Positions 8,809-17,910 of a DNA stretch of 64,000 nucleotides are shown here, piece after piece. Location: NCBI RefSeq assembly GCF_022898935.1, contig NZ_JALIRP010000017.1:1-64000 (forward strand), in the 5' to 3' direction. Within the stretch, counting starts at the first letter, position 1. Every line of letters begins with the position of its first letter. A program made the translations under genes and the position numbers. This DNA comes from Paenibacillus mangrovi (GTDB lineage: Bacteria; Bacillota; Bacilli; Paenibacillales; Paenibacillaceae). The notes beneath the pieces were generated by a model that was given only the letters and a program-made list of their open reading frames with translations, was not told the origin of the DNA and made no database searches.

Positions 8809-9885
8809 ATGAAGGAACCTAGCCAATTGGATAAAATGAACGACCTGCTGAGGCTGGTCGCACCAGGTACGCCGTTTCGGGATGGCCTGGAAAATGTTTT
8901 GCGGGCCAAAACCGGAGGTCTGCTTGTTGTCGGCTACAGTCCGGAAGTGATGGAGGTCGTCGACGGCGGCTTTTCGATCAACTGTGATTTCTCACCCAAC
9001 TATTTGTACGAGTTGGCGAAGATGGACGGGGCCATTATACTGAGTGAGGACCTGAAGCGGATTCTGTACGCCAATACCCAGCTGATTCCTGATTCCTCCA
9101 TTTCCTCAATCGAAACGGGTATCCGTCACCGTACTGCGGAACGGGTAGCCAAGCAGACCGGCAAGCTGGTGGTCTCCATTTCCCAGCGCCGCAACATTAT
9201 TACTTTATATCAAGGTACGCTTAGATATGCGCTAAAAGAAATTGGCGTGATTTTGACCAAGGCGAACCAGGCTCTTCAGACGCTTGAGAAATACCGGGCG
9301 GTGCTGAACCAGTCGCTCACCAACCTGTCGGCATCCGAGTTCGAAGAATTGGTGACCGTACCCGAAGTGGTAAATGTGATTCAACGGGTTGAAATGGTAC
9401 TGCGCATTAAGATGGAGATCAAGCGCTACATCAACGAGCTGGGCAACGAAGGCCGTTTGATCAGCATGCAGATGGAAGAACTGGTCAGCAATATGGAGGA
9501 AGAAGCCTGGCTGCTGTACAAGGACTATGCGCGGGAAGACAATGACGAGAAGATCCGTGAGATGATCGCTGGACTTAAGCGGGCAACGGACGACGAGCTG
9601 CTCGATATTCATTATGTCATGCGTCTTCTGGGGTATCCTATATCCGCTGCAACCTCGGAAGAATCCATTGCGCCAAGAGGATACCGCATTTTGAACAAAA
9701 TTCCGCGTTTGCCAAATGTGATTATCCACAATCTGGTTGAGCGCTTCGGACAACTGCCTCATATTATGATGGCAACTATCGAGGAATTGGATGAAGTAGA
9801 TGGAATTGGCGAAGTCAGAGCCCGCAACATTAAAGAAGGTCTGAAGCGTCTACAGGAACAAGTATTCATTGACAGACAAATTTAA
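8809..9885 (+). CDS. disA: DNA integrity scanning protein DisA, diadenylate cyclase
   Basis: Makes c-di-AMP from two ATP and scans the chromosome for damage before sporulation. The N-terminal DAC domain carries the signature DGA (73-75) and RHRTAER (106-112); a helical linker and C-terminal helix-hairpin-helix DNA-binding repeats (VDGIGEVRARNIKEGL) follow. 358 residues, close to the 360 of B. subtilis. It probably shares a transcript with radA. Confidence 0.97.
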   Translation: MKEPSQLDKMNDLLRLVAPGTPFRDGLENVLRAKTGGLLVVGYSPEVMEVVDGGFSINCDFSPNYLYELAKMDGAIILSEDLKRILYANTQLIPDSSISSIETGIRHRTAERVAKQTGKLVVSISQRRNIITLYQGTLRYALKEIGVILTKANQALQTLEKYRAVLNQSLTNLSASEFEELVTVPEVVNVIQRVEMVLRIKMEIKRYINELGNEGRLISMQMEELVSNMEEEAWLLYKDYAREDNDEKIREMIAGLKRATDDELLDIHYVMRLLGYPISAATSEESIAPRGYRILNKIPRLPNVIIHNLVERFGQLPHIMMATIEELDEVDGIGEVRARNIKEGLKRLQEQVFIDRQI

Positions 9886-9940
9886 ATGCCATACAATCAA
9901 TGGATGATACGGGGGTACTAATAATATTCGAGGTGAAAAA

Positions 9941-10669
9941 ATGTTTACGAAATCAATTCCGAACTTGTTTACGATAGGTAACTTGTTTCTCGGAATGGTA
10001 GGAATTATGCTGGCCTTTGACAACAAATTTAGCTTGGCAGCCATTATGATTATTATTGCGATGCTTTGCGACGGTTTGGATGGCCGGATGGCCCGAGCGC
10101 TCAATGCACAGAGCGAATTCGGCAAGGAACTGGATTCTCTCTCGGATGTGATCTCTTTTGGTGTGGCACCCGCAATCATCATGTATGTTACTTCCTTTCA
10201 TGGTATGCACCAACCACTGATCTGGGCCGTAACGGCGATTTTTCCGATCTGTGGAGCACTTCGTTTGGCACGTTTTAATGTTCGATCCGGAATTCCGGGA
10301 TATTTTATTGGATTACCTATACCGGCTGCAGGCGGCGTTCTTGCCACACTGTCGCTGTTTCATGATGAAATATCGGCCCCTTATATGATCATTGCCATGT
10401 TGATTCTTTCCTATTTGATGGTCAGCACGGTAAAATATCCTAACTTCAAGAAAGTAGGTCTCCCGAAAAAAGCGGTGATGTATGCACCTGTCGTTATTAT
10501 AGCTGCAGTTGCTATCGCTGTTATTTTCCCGGATCAGACCTCCAAGCTCATTTTTGTTCCACTCGTGCTGTATGCAGCATATGGAATCAAACAAAATGTG
10601 AAGAAGCTGACGCGTAAGCGTCGTCGTGACCAATCATCAGAGCACAAAGTGTACAACGATCACTCATAA
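9941..10669 (+). CDS. pssA: CDP-diacylglycerol--serine O-phosphatidyltransferase
   Basis: A 242-residue multi-pass membrane enzyme with the CDP-alcohol phosphotransferase motif D44-G-x2-D-G-x2-A-R-x8-G-x3-D65-x3-D69, which binds metal and CDP. Five to six further hydrophobic helices and a basic C-terminal tail (KKLTRKRRR) are visible. It should form phosphatidylserine, precursor of phosphatidylethanolamine. The serine specificity is inferred from overall resemblance. In B. subtilis pssA lies elsewhere, so this is a local difference in gene order. AGGTGA precedes ATG 9941. Confidence 0.88.
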   Translation: MFTKSIPNLFTIGNLFLGMVGIMLAFDNKFSLAAIMIIIAMLCDGLDGRMARALNAQSEFGKELDSLSDVISFGVAPAIIMYVTSFHGMHQPLIWAVTAIFPICGALRLARFNVRSGIPGYFIGLPIPAAGGVLATLSLFHDEISAPYMIIAMLILSYLMVSTVKYPNFKKVGLPKKAVMYAPVVIIAAVAIAVIFPDQTSKLIFVPLVLYAAYGIKQNVKKLTRKRRRDQSSEHKVYNDHS

Positions 10670-10691
10670 GAGAACAGTTCGAGGAATAATA

Positions 10692-10738
10692 AAAAGCATT
10701 TATTTCCTGCTACGGCAGTGAAATAAATGCTTTTTTTT
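10692..10738. terminator. Bidirectional terminator between pssA and the convergent gene
   Basis: A long stem, GCATTTATTTC (10696-10706) with GAAATAAATGC (10720-10730), plus an inner CTGC/GCAG, is flanked by A5 on the left and T8 on the right. It serves pssA on the + strand and the 10777-11172 gene on the - strand. Confidence 0.92.
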
Positions 10739-10776
10739 CTGCAATATCCAGCATTGATGCGACTCTTCTCCCGTTT

Positions 10777-11172
10777 CTATGACAAATTAAACAAGCCAAG
10801 GGTGGAACATTTTTGCGATTCCTTCTGAACGACCTCATCCATGTTGATATCGAGCAGGTTGCATAAGGCTGACATATAAAAGAGGTTACGCCCCAGCTCG
10901 GTACTGATAATTTCCCTGCAGTTTTCGCATAATTCTCCGTGAACGTGAGTCCGTGCAACCCCTTTAGCTTCTTCAAGATTGACTTCAGGCTCGAAGGACT
11001 GTTTGGTAGCATGCAATTCGATACAGCCGCAATCCGTAACAGCCTTGGCAACAGCCCGGTTGACGGAGGCGCTGCTTTGTCCGTTTTTGGATAGTACATC
11101 GAGTAGACTGCGGTGACGGAGCAACAGTTCGGAAACCTGATCCTGAAAAGCCTGTAAACTTGGTGCGCTCAT
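10777..11172 (-). CDS. Conserved small Cys-rich protein, possibly MazG-like
   Basis: A 131-residue, largely helical protein that I recognise only as a conserved Bacillota type found near disA. Six cysteines include C48-G-C50 and C82-E-N-C85, which could hold a metal. Residues 87-110 (EIISTELGRNLFYMSALCNL) resemble the second helix of MazG pyrophosphohydrolases, but the usual acidic residue after ELG is R95, and no acidic first helix is obvious, so catalysis is doubtful. ATG 11172 follows AGGTGAAAAGG; an upstream start at 11193 would place that site inside the gene. It is the only - strand gene in the first 55 kb. I do not assign a function. Confidence 0.8.
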   Translation of the reverse strand: MSAPSLQAFQDQVSELLLRHRSLLDVLSKNGQSSASVNRAVAKAVTDCGCIELHATKQSFEPEVNLEEAKGVARTHVHGELCENCREIISTELGRNLFYMSALCNLLDINMDEVVQKESQKCSTLGLFNLS

Positions 11173-11378
11173 TTTCCTTTTCACCTCTAGCATAAGAATT
11201 GAGTTAATTATATGTCAGTCGTCCACCCATTTTCAACCAGAAATGACACATCTTCCAGATAGAGATTTTGAAATTTAAATAGAAAAAAATGGTGTTAATA
11301 GGATTACGCTGTCCGAAATTGGACCATACTGCTAAGGAAATATGTATAACTAATACAATTAAGGAGGTGTGGGAACAT

Positions 11379-12455
11379 ATGCTGAGAAAATACATTATCG
11401 CATTTGCCGGGCTTTGTGGTGCATGGACGGGCTATACCATTCATCGATCGGCCGGATGGACGTTCCCTAGTTTAGGTATTGATCAATCCATGTGGGGCGG
11501 CCTGATGTCTGCAGGACTTGGCGCAATTTTATTTTTGTTGATAGGTTCCATGTGTGCTCAGGCGGTGACCGCCCGTTTTCAGTCCATAATTCAATTGTTG
11601 TCAGGTATGCCGATGAACGAACTGGCGGCTGGTGCGGCTGGCCTCACGGGAGGATTGCTGCTGTCTCTGCTGATCTACCCGAGCTTAGCTTGGGCCGGAA
11701 AAGCCGGAGATATCGCAGCCGTGGGATTGACGTTATTTTGCGGGTATATGGGATTTCGGATTGGTCTGGATAAAAAGGATGAGCTAGCGGCGTTCTGGAC
11801 ATCTGGCAGATGGAGCAAAGGGGACGCTTACGAGGAGCGGAAAATCGAAGAGCATAAAATTCTGGACACCAGCGTCATTATTGACGGCCGGATCGCGGAT
11901 ATCTGCAAAACGGGCTTTATCGAAGGTACGATCGTCATTCCTGAATTTGTACTTGAAGAGCTCCAGCATATTGCGGATTCGTCAGATCTGCTCAAACGCA
12001 ATCGCGGCCGCAGAGGACTGGACATTTTGAACAAAATTCAAAAAGAACTGGATGTTAGAGTGCTGATCTACGAAGGAGACTTCGAAGAAATTTCGGAGGT
12101 GGACAGCAAGCTCGTTAAGCTCGCCAAAGTGCTTCAAGGTAAGGTCGTGACGAATGACTTCAATCTGAACAAGGTCTGCGAGCTGCAGGGAGTATCTGTA
12201 CTAAACATTAACGATCTGGCGAATGCGGTCAAGCCGGTCGTCTTGCCGGGAGAAGAAATTATGGTGCAGGTGATCAAGGACGGCAAGGAACATGGCCAGG
12301 GCGTAGCTTATTTGGATGATGGAACTATGATCGTGGTTGAAGGCGGACGCGACTATATCGGAAATATGATGGAAGTATTGGTGACGAGCGTGCTTCAGAC
12401 TTCAGCGGGAAGAATGATTTTTGCCAAACCAAAACTGTTGGAAAAAGCTCAGTAA
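11379..12455 (+). CDS. yacL: PIN/TRAM domain membrane protein YacL
   Basis: 358 residues: about four N-terminal membrane helices (1-115), a PIN nuclease domain with acidic residues in LDTSVIIDGR, the EFVLEEL helix and TNDFNL, and a C-terminal TRAM domain. Likely a membrane-anchored RNase, but activity has not been settled for the family. The frame is open from 11289, but AAGGAGGTG (11361-11369) points to ATG 11379, giving the B. subtilis-like start MLRKYIIA. Order disA-yacL-ispD is conserved except for the two genes inserted here. Confidence 0.92.
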   Translation: MLRKYIIAFAGLCGAWTGYTIHRSAGWTFPSLGIDQSMWGGLMSAGLGAILFLLIGSMCAQAVTARFQSIIQLLSGMPMNELAAGAAGLTGGLLLSLLIYPSLAWAGKAGDIAAVGLTLFCGYMGFRIGLDKKDELAAFWTSGRWSKGDAYEERKIEEHKILDTSVIIDGRIADICKTGFIEGTIVIPEFVLEELQHIADSSDLLKRNRGRRGLDILNKIQKELDVRVLIYEGDFEEISEVDSKLVKLAKVLQGKVVTNDFNLNKVCELQGVSVLNINDLANAVKPVVLPGEEIMVQVIKDGKEHGQGVAYLDDGTMIVVEGGRDYIGNMMEVLVTSVLQTSAGRMIFAKPKLLEKAQ

Positions 12456-12485
12456 AAGGGGTATGATGGGGGAAGCAGAGAAAAA

Positions 12486-12536
12486 ATTCCGCGAGACGCG
12501 GTTTTTTTCTGTGAAAACACGTCGATTGACGTTTTT
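12486..12536 (+). terminator. Terminator region after yacL
   Basis: CCGCG-AGA-CGCGG (12489-12501) followed by seven T is a short, GC-only terminator. A second weak hairpin, CGTC-GATT-GACG (12520-12531), is also followed by T5. Both lie between yacL and ispD. Confidence 0.6.
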
Positions 12537-12567
12537 CTAACGGGAATTGAGGGAGGCAAGGCACAGC

Positions 12568-13272
12568 TTGGATACAGAGAACCGAGTGGGTGTAATTGTG
12601 GTTTCCGCGGGCAGAGGCACGAGAATGGGAACCCGCGAAAGCAAGCAGTATCTGCTGCTGGAGGACAAGCCCATCATTATGCATACATTAGAAGTCTTCG
12701 AACGGATGCCACTGGTTCAGGAAATCGTGCTGGTAACCGGAGCGGAAGATATCGAAAGATGCACGGGGTGGATTGCCCAGTACGGCCTAAGCAAGGTGGT
12801 TAGAGTGATTCCGGGCGGCAGTGAAAGACAGCAGTCCGTATATAAAGGCTTGATGGAAATCGGTACGGATTGGGTCATGGTGCATGATGGTGTCCGCCCG
12901 TTCGTTGAACCTGAGCATGTCGAGGCTTGCTTTCGGAAAGCTCAGCGATCCGGTGCGGCTGTTCTCGCGGTGAAGGTGAAGGATACAATCAAGCAGGTGA
13001 GCGAATCAGGAACGATTGAAGCAACTCCTGACCGCCGTAGTCTGTGGGCGATTCATACCCCACAGGCTTTTCGTCTTTCTGAATTGAAGAAGGCGCATGA
13101 GCAGGCCGAAGCCGAAGGCTTCATTGGAACGGACGATTCCATGCTCGTGGAAAGAATGGGTATTCCGGTAGCCGTGGTGGAGGGCAGCTACACCAACATC
13201 AAAATCACGACCCCGGAAGATTTGGAATATGCCGCATTCATGTTAAATCGTAAGGGAGAGAAGAATACATGA
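12568..13272 (+). CDS. ispD: 2-C-methyl-D-erythritol 4-phosphate cytidylyltransferase
   Basis: Third step of the MEP isoprenoid pathway: MEP + CTP to CDP-ME. The nucleotide loop SAGRGTRMG lies at residues 13-21; further family blocks include VHDGVRPF and TPQAF. Two TTG codons can start the frame; TTG 12568, 11 nt after GGAGG (12552-12556), gives 234 residues as in B. subtilis (232), while TTG 12547 overlaps the site. It overlaps ispF by 4 nt (ATGA). Confidence 0.95.
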   Translation: MDTENRVGVIVVSAGRGTRMGTRESKQYLLLEDKPIIMHTLEVFERMPLVQEIVLVTGAEDIERCTGWIAQYGLSKVVRVIPGGSERQQSVYKGLMEIGTDWVMVHDGVRPFVEPEHVEACFRKAQRSGAAVLAVKVKDTIKQVSESGTIEATPDRRSLWAIHTPQAFRLSELKKAHEQAEAEGFIGTDDSMLVERMGIPVAVVEGSYTNIKITTPEDLEYAAFMLNRKGEKNT

Positions 13273-13757
13273 TACGTGTAGGACAGGGCTTTGACGTACA
13301 CCAGCTTGTAGAAGGAAGGCCATGCATCATTGGAGGAGTCACGATTCCTTACGAAAAGGGGCTGCTTGGACATTCGGATGCCGATGTTCTTTTGCATGCC
13401 GTAACAGACGCAATTCTGGGTGCGCTTGGACTCGGGGATATCGGCAAGCATTTTCCGGATACGGACCCGGAATTCAAAGATGCGGACAGCTTGAAGCTGC
13501 TGCTTCACATCTGGGAGATGGCGAAGGAGCGGGGATACCGTCTTGGAAACATTGATTCCACGATTATCGCGCAAAAGCCGAAAATGGCTCCATATATTCC
13601 GCAGATGGCGGAAGTGATCGCCAAAGCACTCGATGCAGACATTGAACAGGTGAATGTTAAGGCGACGACAACAGAGCAGCTCGGATTTACTGGGCGGGGA
13701 GAGGGCATTACGGCCCAATCGGTTGTTTGCCTCGTCAAAGATGTGCTATCATCTTGA
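13269..13757 (+). CDS. ispF: 2-C-methyl-D-erythritol 2,4-cyclodiphosphate synthase
   Basis: Fifth MEP pathway enzyme, converting CDP-ME 2-phosphate to MEcPP. The 162-residue length is typical. Zinc ligands D9, H11 and H43 are present in FDVH and LLHAVTD, with the conserved HSDADV and FTGRGEGI blocks. Its start overlaps the ispD stop, so the two are probably translationally coupled. Confidence 0.97.
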   Translation: MIRVGQGFDVHQLVEGRPCIIGGVTIPYEKGLLGHSDADVLLHAVTDAILGALGLGDIGKHFPDTDPEFKDADSLKLLLHIWEMAKERGYRLGNIDSTIIAQKPKMAPYIPQMAEVIAKALDADIEQVNVKATTTEQLGFTGRGEGITAQSVVCLVKDVLSS

Positions 13758-13809
13758 AGGATTTGAACGGATACGTGTGTAAGTAAATACAAAAGCGGAG
13801 GGGATTATA

Positions 13810-15267
13810 ATGACTGATAAAGTTCGCGTACGGTACGCACCAAGTCCTACAGGACATTTACATATCGGTAACGCCAGAACGGCGTTGTTTAACTATTTGT
13901 ATGCCCGTAATCAGGGCGGAGATTTCGTGATCCGGATTGAGGATACCGACGTGAAGCGCAACATTGCGGGCGGCGAAGAGAGCCAGCTGAAATACTTGAA
14001 ATGGCTGGGCCTAAATTGGGATGAAAGCATTGATATCGGCGGCGAATATGGACCTTACCGTCAAACGGAGCGTCTGGATATTTATAATAAATATACACAG
14101 GATCTGTTGAACAGAGGTTTGGCATACCGCTGCTACTGCACGGAAGAAGAGCTGGAGAAGGAACGCGAAGAGCAGATGGCTCGCGGTGAAACTCCTCGTT
14201 ATTCCGGCAAGCACCGTGATTTAACTGAAGAGCAGTGCAAGGCTTTTGAAGCGGAAGGACGCATTGCCAGCATTCGTTTCCGTGTTCCTGAAGATAAAAC
14301 CTACACGTTTGACGATATGGTTAAAGGGATGATCTCCTTTAATACACAGGAAACTGGCGACTTTGTCATCGTAAAAAAGGACGGCATTCCAACATACAAC
14401 TATGCAGTTGTAATCGACGATTATCTGATGAAAATCACACATGTTCTGCGTGGTGAAGACCATATTTCGAATACGCCGCGCCAGCTCATGATTTATGAGG
14501 CTCTTGGCTGGGAAGCACCGCGTTTCGGTCATATGACACTAATCGTCAACGAAAACCACAAAAAACTGAGCAAACGGGATGAGTCCATCATTCAGTTCAT
14601 TGAACAGTATGATCAGCTCGGTTATCTTCCGGAAGCTCTGGTTAACTTTATTGCTCTTCTCGGCTGGTCGCCGGAAGGGGAAGAAGAAATCTACGGCCGT
14701 GAAGAACTGATCAAGATCTTCAACCCGGACCGCTTGTCGAAGAGCCCGGCGGTGTTTGACCAGAACAAGCTGGCACACCTGAACAACTATTACATCAAGC
14801 ATGCCGATCCGGACCGGATTGCCAAGCTGGCGATTCCTCACCTTCAAAAGGCAAACCGTCTGCCTGCCGAACTAAGCGAAGAGCAGGAAGCATGGGCGAA
14901 GAAGCTTGTAGCGCTGTATCAAGAGCAAATGACGGCGGCGTCGGATATTGTCGAACTGTCCGACATGTTCTTCCGCGCGCATTTGGAAGTGGACGAAGAA
15001 GCTCAGCCGATACTGACTGAAGAACAGGTGCCAACCGTACTGAAAGCTCTGCTGGACAAAATCGAAGCTTCCGAAGAATATACAGCCGCTCAAATCGCCG
15101 CTCTGATCAAAGAAGTGCAGAAGGAAACCGGATTTAAGGGTAAACAGCTGTTTATGCCAATCCGTGTGGCCCTAACTGGCCAAATGCATGGCCGCGATTT
15201 GAACGAAACGATCTATCTGCTGGGGAAAGATCGCGTGATCGAGCGTTTGAGATCTCACATTAGCTGA
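13810..15267 (+). CDS. gltX: Glutamate--tRNA ligase
   Basis: Class I aminoacyl-tRNA synthetase of 485 residues, non-discriminating in most Bacillota, where Glu-tRNA(Gln) is later amidated. HIGH-type motif HLHIG (16-20) within PSPTGHLHIGNAR and KMSKS-type motif KLSKRD near residue 252 are intact; an anticodon-binding helical domain follows. The gene precedes cysE-cysS as in B. subtilis, but a new promoter and T-box separate them. GGAGGGG precedes ATG 13810. Confidence 0.98.
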   Translation: MTDKVRVRYAPSPTGHLHIGNARTALFNYLYARNQGGDFVIRIEDTDVKRNIAGGEESQLKYLKWLGLNWDESIDIGGEYGPYRQTERLDIYNKYTQDLLNRGLAYRCYCTEEELEKEREEQMARGETPRYSGKHRDLTEEQCKAFEAEGRIASIRFRVPEDKTYTFDDMVKGMISFNTQETGDFVIVKKDGIPTYNYAVVIDDYLMKITHVLRGEDHISNTPRQLMIYEALGWEAPRFGHMTLIVNENHKKLSKRDESIIQFIEQYDQLGYLPEALVNFIALLGWSPEGEEEIYGREELIKIFNPDRLSKSPAVFDQNKLAHLNNYYIKHADPDRIAKLAIPHLQKANRLPAELSEEQEAWAKKLVALYQEQMTAASDIVELSDMFFRAHLEVDEEAQPILTEEQVPTVLKALLDKIEASEEYTAAQIAALIKEVQKETGFKGKQLFMPIRVALTGQMHGRDLNETIYLLGKDRVIERLRSHIS

Positions 15268-15276
15268 AAACATTTC

Positions 15277-15306
15277 TTGTCAGTCTGATGTATTTTCGGA
15301 TATAAT
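15277..15306 (+). promoter_or_regulatory. Promoter of the cysE T-box operon
   Basis: TTGTCA (15277-15282), an 18-nt spacer and a perfect TATAAT (15301-15306), 10 nt after the gltX stop. Transcription would start near 15313 and run into the T-box leader. Confidence 0.8.
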
Positions 15307-15312
15307 AACTAC

Positions 15313-15684
15313 CAAAATAAGTTCTATAAAAACCTGTCTTAAGAAGCAGGCCCTAAAATAGACGAAGTTGCCAACAGCGACGAACAGGAGAAGTACGCTT
15401 TAGCCCAGGCATTTGCCAGAGAGGATAACCTCATGGAGAATCTGCTTTCCATGTGGCTGGAAGTTATCCATATGCCGATTGCGGAAATGCGCCTGTGAGC
15501 TGCATGGATGAGCGGTTCTAAGATAGAACCGTTAGACTATGCCGGAAGGTCCCCCGTTATCAGGACAGTTGAGAGGAATCCAAGTGGGTACATGGGTAAA
15601 AGTAAATGTACATGAAGTTTGGATTCAAGCAGAGTGGAACCGCGTATAACGCCTCTGCAGCGAAAGCTGCCGAGGCGTTTTTTG
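15313..15684 (+). promoter_or_regulatory. T-box leader with a cysteine (UGC) specifier
   Basis: A tRNA-sensing leader. The conserved T-box AGAGTGGAACCGCG is at 15631-15644. In Stem I, ACAGG (15384-15388) pairs with CCTGT (15492-15496), followed by GGAGAAGTA on the 5' side and GAAATGCGCCTGTGAGC on the 3' side; the specifier codon in that frame is TGC (15488-15490), cysteine. Uncharged tRNA(Cys) would stabilise the antiterminator and turn on cysE-cysS. The specifier fits the genes downstream, which supports the call. Confidence 0.93.
15648..15684 (+). terminator. T-box regulated intrinsic terminator
   Basis: AACGCCTC (15648-15655) pairs with GAGGCGTT (15672-15679), continued by GCAGC/GCTGC around a GAAA loop and followed by T6. 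It is the terminator that competes with the T-box antiterminator. Confidence 0.9.
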
Positions 15685-15752
15685 GTCTATAGGTCGAGAT
15701 ATCTTTCGCTAGGCTAACGAAGGATTAGAAGAGGACGAAGAGGGGAACGGAT

Positions 15753-16436
15753 ATGTTTAAGCAGATCAAATCGGATATCCAGACGGTATTTGAAAATGAT
15801 CCGGCCGCCAGAAGCCTGTTCGAAGTGGTATTCACATATTCAGGGCTGCACGCCATCTGGGCTCACCGGATTGCCCATAAGTTTTACACTCGAAGGTGGT
15901 TCACCCTAGCACGGATCATTTCGCAGTCCAGCCGCTTCATGACGGGGATTGAGATCCATCCCGGTGCCAGAATCGGCCAAAGACTTTTCATCGACCATGG
16001 TATGGGTGTCGTTATCGGGGAAACTTGCGAGATCGGTGATGATGTCGTCATTTACCAGGGTGTCACGCTGGGGGGAACAGGGAAGGAAAAGGGAAAACGC
16101 CACCCGACGATCGGCAATAATGTCGTTATCGCTTCCGGTGCCAAGGTTCTGGGTTCTTTTAAAGTGGGAGATCAATGCAACATTGGTGCGAACTCGGTCG
16201 TACTGAGGGAGGTTCCTTCCAACAGTACGGTCGTGGGTATTCCGGGCACGATTGTTAAACAGGACGGCCGCCGTGTGGACCGCCTCAGCCATCAGCTGCC
16301 TGACCCGATCGTCGATTCGATCCGCAGCATGCAAAAGGAAATCGATCGTCTTCGCAGCGAGCTCGAAAGCATCAAAGACGAAAACACCGACTTGGTTCGG
16401 ATCAAAGCTGCTGCAGGCAGGGAGCGGGGGGAATAG
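15753..16436 (+). CDS. cysE: Serine O-acetyltransferase
   Basis: First step of cysteine synthesis: serine + acetyl-CoA to O-acetylserine. 227 residues with an N-terminal helical region and a left-handed beta-helix of hexapeptide repeats; the active-site segment IDHGMGVVIGETCEIGDD and GGTGKEKGKRHP loop are visible. The C-terminal tail is long and charged. It lies 68 nt after the T-box terminator and so should be made when tRNA(Cys) is uncharged. Confidence 0.96.
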   Translation: MFKQIKSDIQTVFENDPAARSLFEVVFTYSGLHAIWAHRIAHKFYTRRWFTLARIISQSSRFMTGIEIHPGARIGQRLFIDHGMGVVIGETCEIGDDVVIYQGVTLGGTGKEKGKRHPTIGNNVVIASGAKVLGSFKVGDQCNIGANSVVLREVPSNSTVVGIPGTIVKQDGRRVDRLSHQLPDPIVDSIRSMQKEIDRLRSELESIKDENTDLVRIKAAAGRERGE

Positions 16437-16503
16437 CCTGCTTTAGGAAGCCAGGGTCAGAAACTTATCGGTGCTCAACAATAGAACGAAAGGAAATGTG
16501 ATT

Positions 16504-17910
16504 ATGGCACTTCAAATTTACAACACACTCATTCGTTCCAAGGAAGAATTTGTTCCGCTGGAACCCGGAAAAGTGAAAATGTACGTATGCGGACCTACTG
16601 TGTACGACTATATTCATATCGGCAATGCGCGACCTATGATCTTTTTTGACGTGGTACGCACGTACCTGCAACAGATCGGCAACGAGGTAAATTACGTGGT
16701 GAACTTTACGGATGTGGACGATAAGCTGATCCGCAAGGCGGAGCAGATGGAAACCACGGTTCCTGAGGTAGCTGACAGATTTATCGAGGCATATTTCGAG
16801 GATTTGGAAGGACTGGGCATTCAGAAAGCAACAATCCATCCGCGCGTAACCGAGAATATGGACAATATCATTGCGTTTATTCAGGAGCTTGTGCAGAATG
16901 ATTTCGCTTATGAAAAGGGCGGCGACGTCTTCTACCGGACGAATAAGTTCCCGGACTACGGCAAATTGTCGCATCAAAAGCTGGATGAACTGCAGTTCGG
17001 CATCCGGATTAACGTCGATCAACGCAAGGAGAACCCAGAGGATTTCGTGCTCTGGAAGGCAGCGAAGCCAGGTGAAATCTTCTGGTCCAGTCCATGGGGA
17101 GACGGCCGTCCCGGCTGGCATATTGAGTGCTCAGCGATGGCCCGCCGCTATCTGGGAGATACGATTGATATCCACGGGGGCGGTCAGGATTTGCAGTTCC
17201 CGCACCATGAGTGCGAAGTAGCTCAGTCGGAAGCACTGTCAGGCAAACCGCTGGCTAACTACTGGATGCATAACGGCTACATTAAAATCAACAACGAAAA
17301 AATGTCGAAATCGCTCGGCAATGGTATTCTGGTGAAGGAACTGCGCAAGGAGTTCAAAAAGGAAGCGATCCGTTATTTCATGCTCTCGACGCATTACCGC
17401 AATCCGCTGAACTTCAACGCGGAGACTATGGATCAGGCGCTGAAAAGCGTGGAACGGATTGCGAATGCGGTCTCGAACCTGAAGCACCGCCTCGAAACGG
17501 TAACTCCTGACGGTCATGGACCGGTAAGGGAAGAAGTGAAGCAGAAGCTAGACGGCATTCTGAAGCAGTATTACGAAAAGATGGACGACGATTTCAATAC
17601 GCCAGACGCGATTACCGCCATGTTCGAATGGGTTAATGAAGCTAACCTGCTGCTGCAGGAGCCTGTGGTGAATCCCGAAGAGCTGAAAGCCATGCTGGCA
17701 GCCTTTGATGAGCTGAACGCAGTACTTCGTCTGTATGTAAGCGATGAGGCGGAGCTACTGGATGAAGACGTGGAAAATCTGATCGCAGAGCGCGCGCAAG
17801 CCCGTAAAGACAAAAACTGGAGCCGCGCGGATGAAATCCGTGATCTCCTGGCAGCCCAGGGCATTGTGCTAGAGGATACAGCGCAGGGTATGCGCTGGCG
17901 GCGGAAATGA
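16504..17910 (+). CDS. cysS: Cysteine--tRNA ligase
   Basis: Class I synthetase of 468 residues. C29 begins the CGPTVYDYIHIGNAR block that holds zinc and the HIGH-type motif (38-41); KMSKS lies near residue 267, and further zinc ligands fall in HIECSAMA and HHECE. An in-frame ATG at 16471 is available, but AAAGGAAAT (16489-16497) favours ATG 16504, as in relatives. It shares the T-box with cysE and overlaps mrnC by 4 nt. Confidence 0.97.
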   Translation: MALQIYNTLIRSKEEFVPLEPGKVKMYVCGPTVYDYIHIGNARPMIFFDVVRTYLQQIGNEVNYVVNFTDVDDKLIRKAEQMETTVPEVADRFIEAYFEDLEGLGIQKATIHPRVTENMDNIIAFIQELVQNDFAYEKGGDVFYRTNKFPDYGKLSHQKLDELQFGIRINVDQRKENPEDFVLWKAAKPGEIFWSSPWGDGRPGWHIECSAMARRYLGDTIDIHGGGQDLQFPHHECEVAQSEALSGKPLANYWMHNGYIKINNEKMSKSLGNGILVKELRKEFKKEAIRYFMLSTHYRNPLNFNAETMDQALKSVERIANAVSNLKHRLETVTPDGHGPVREEVKQKLDGILKQYYEKMDDDFNTPDAITAMFEWVNEANLLLQEPVVNPEELKAMLAAFDELNAVLRLYVSDEAELLDEDVENLIAERAQARKDKNWSRADEIRDLLAAQGIVLEDTAQGMRWRRK

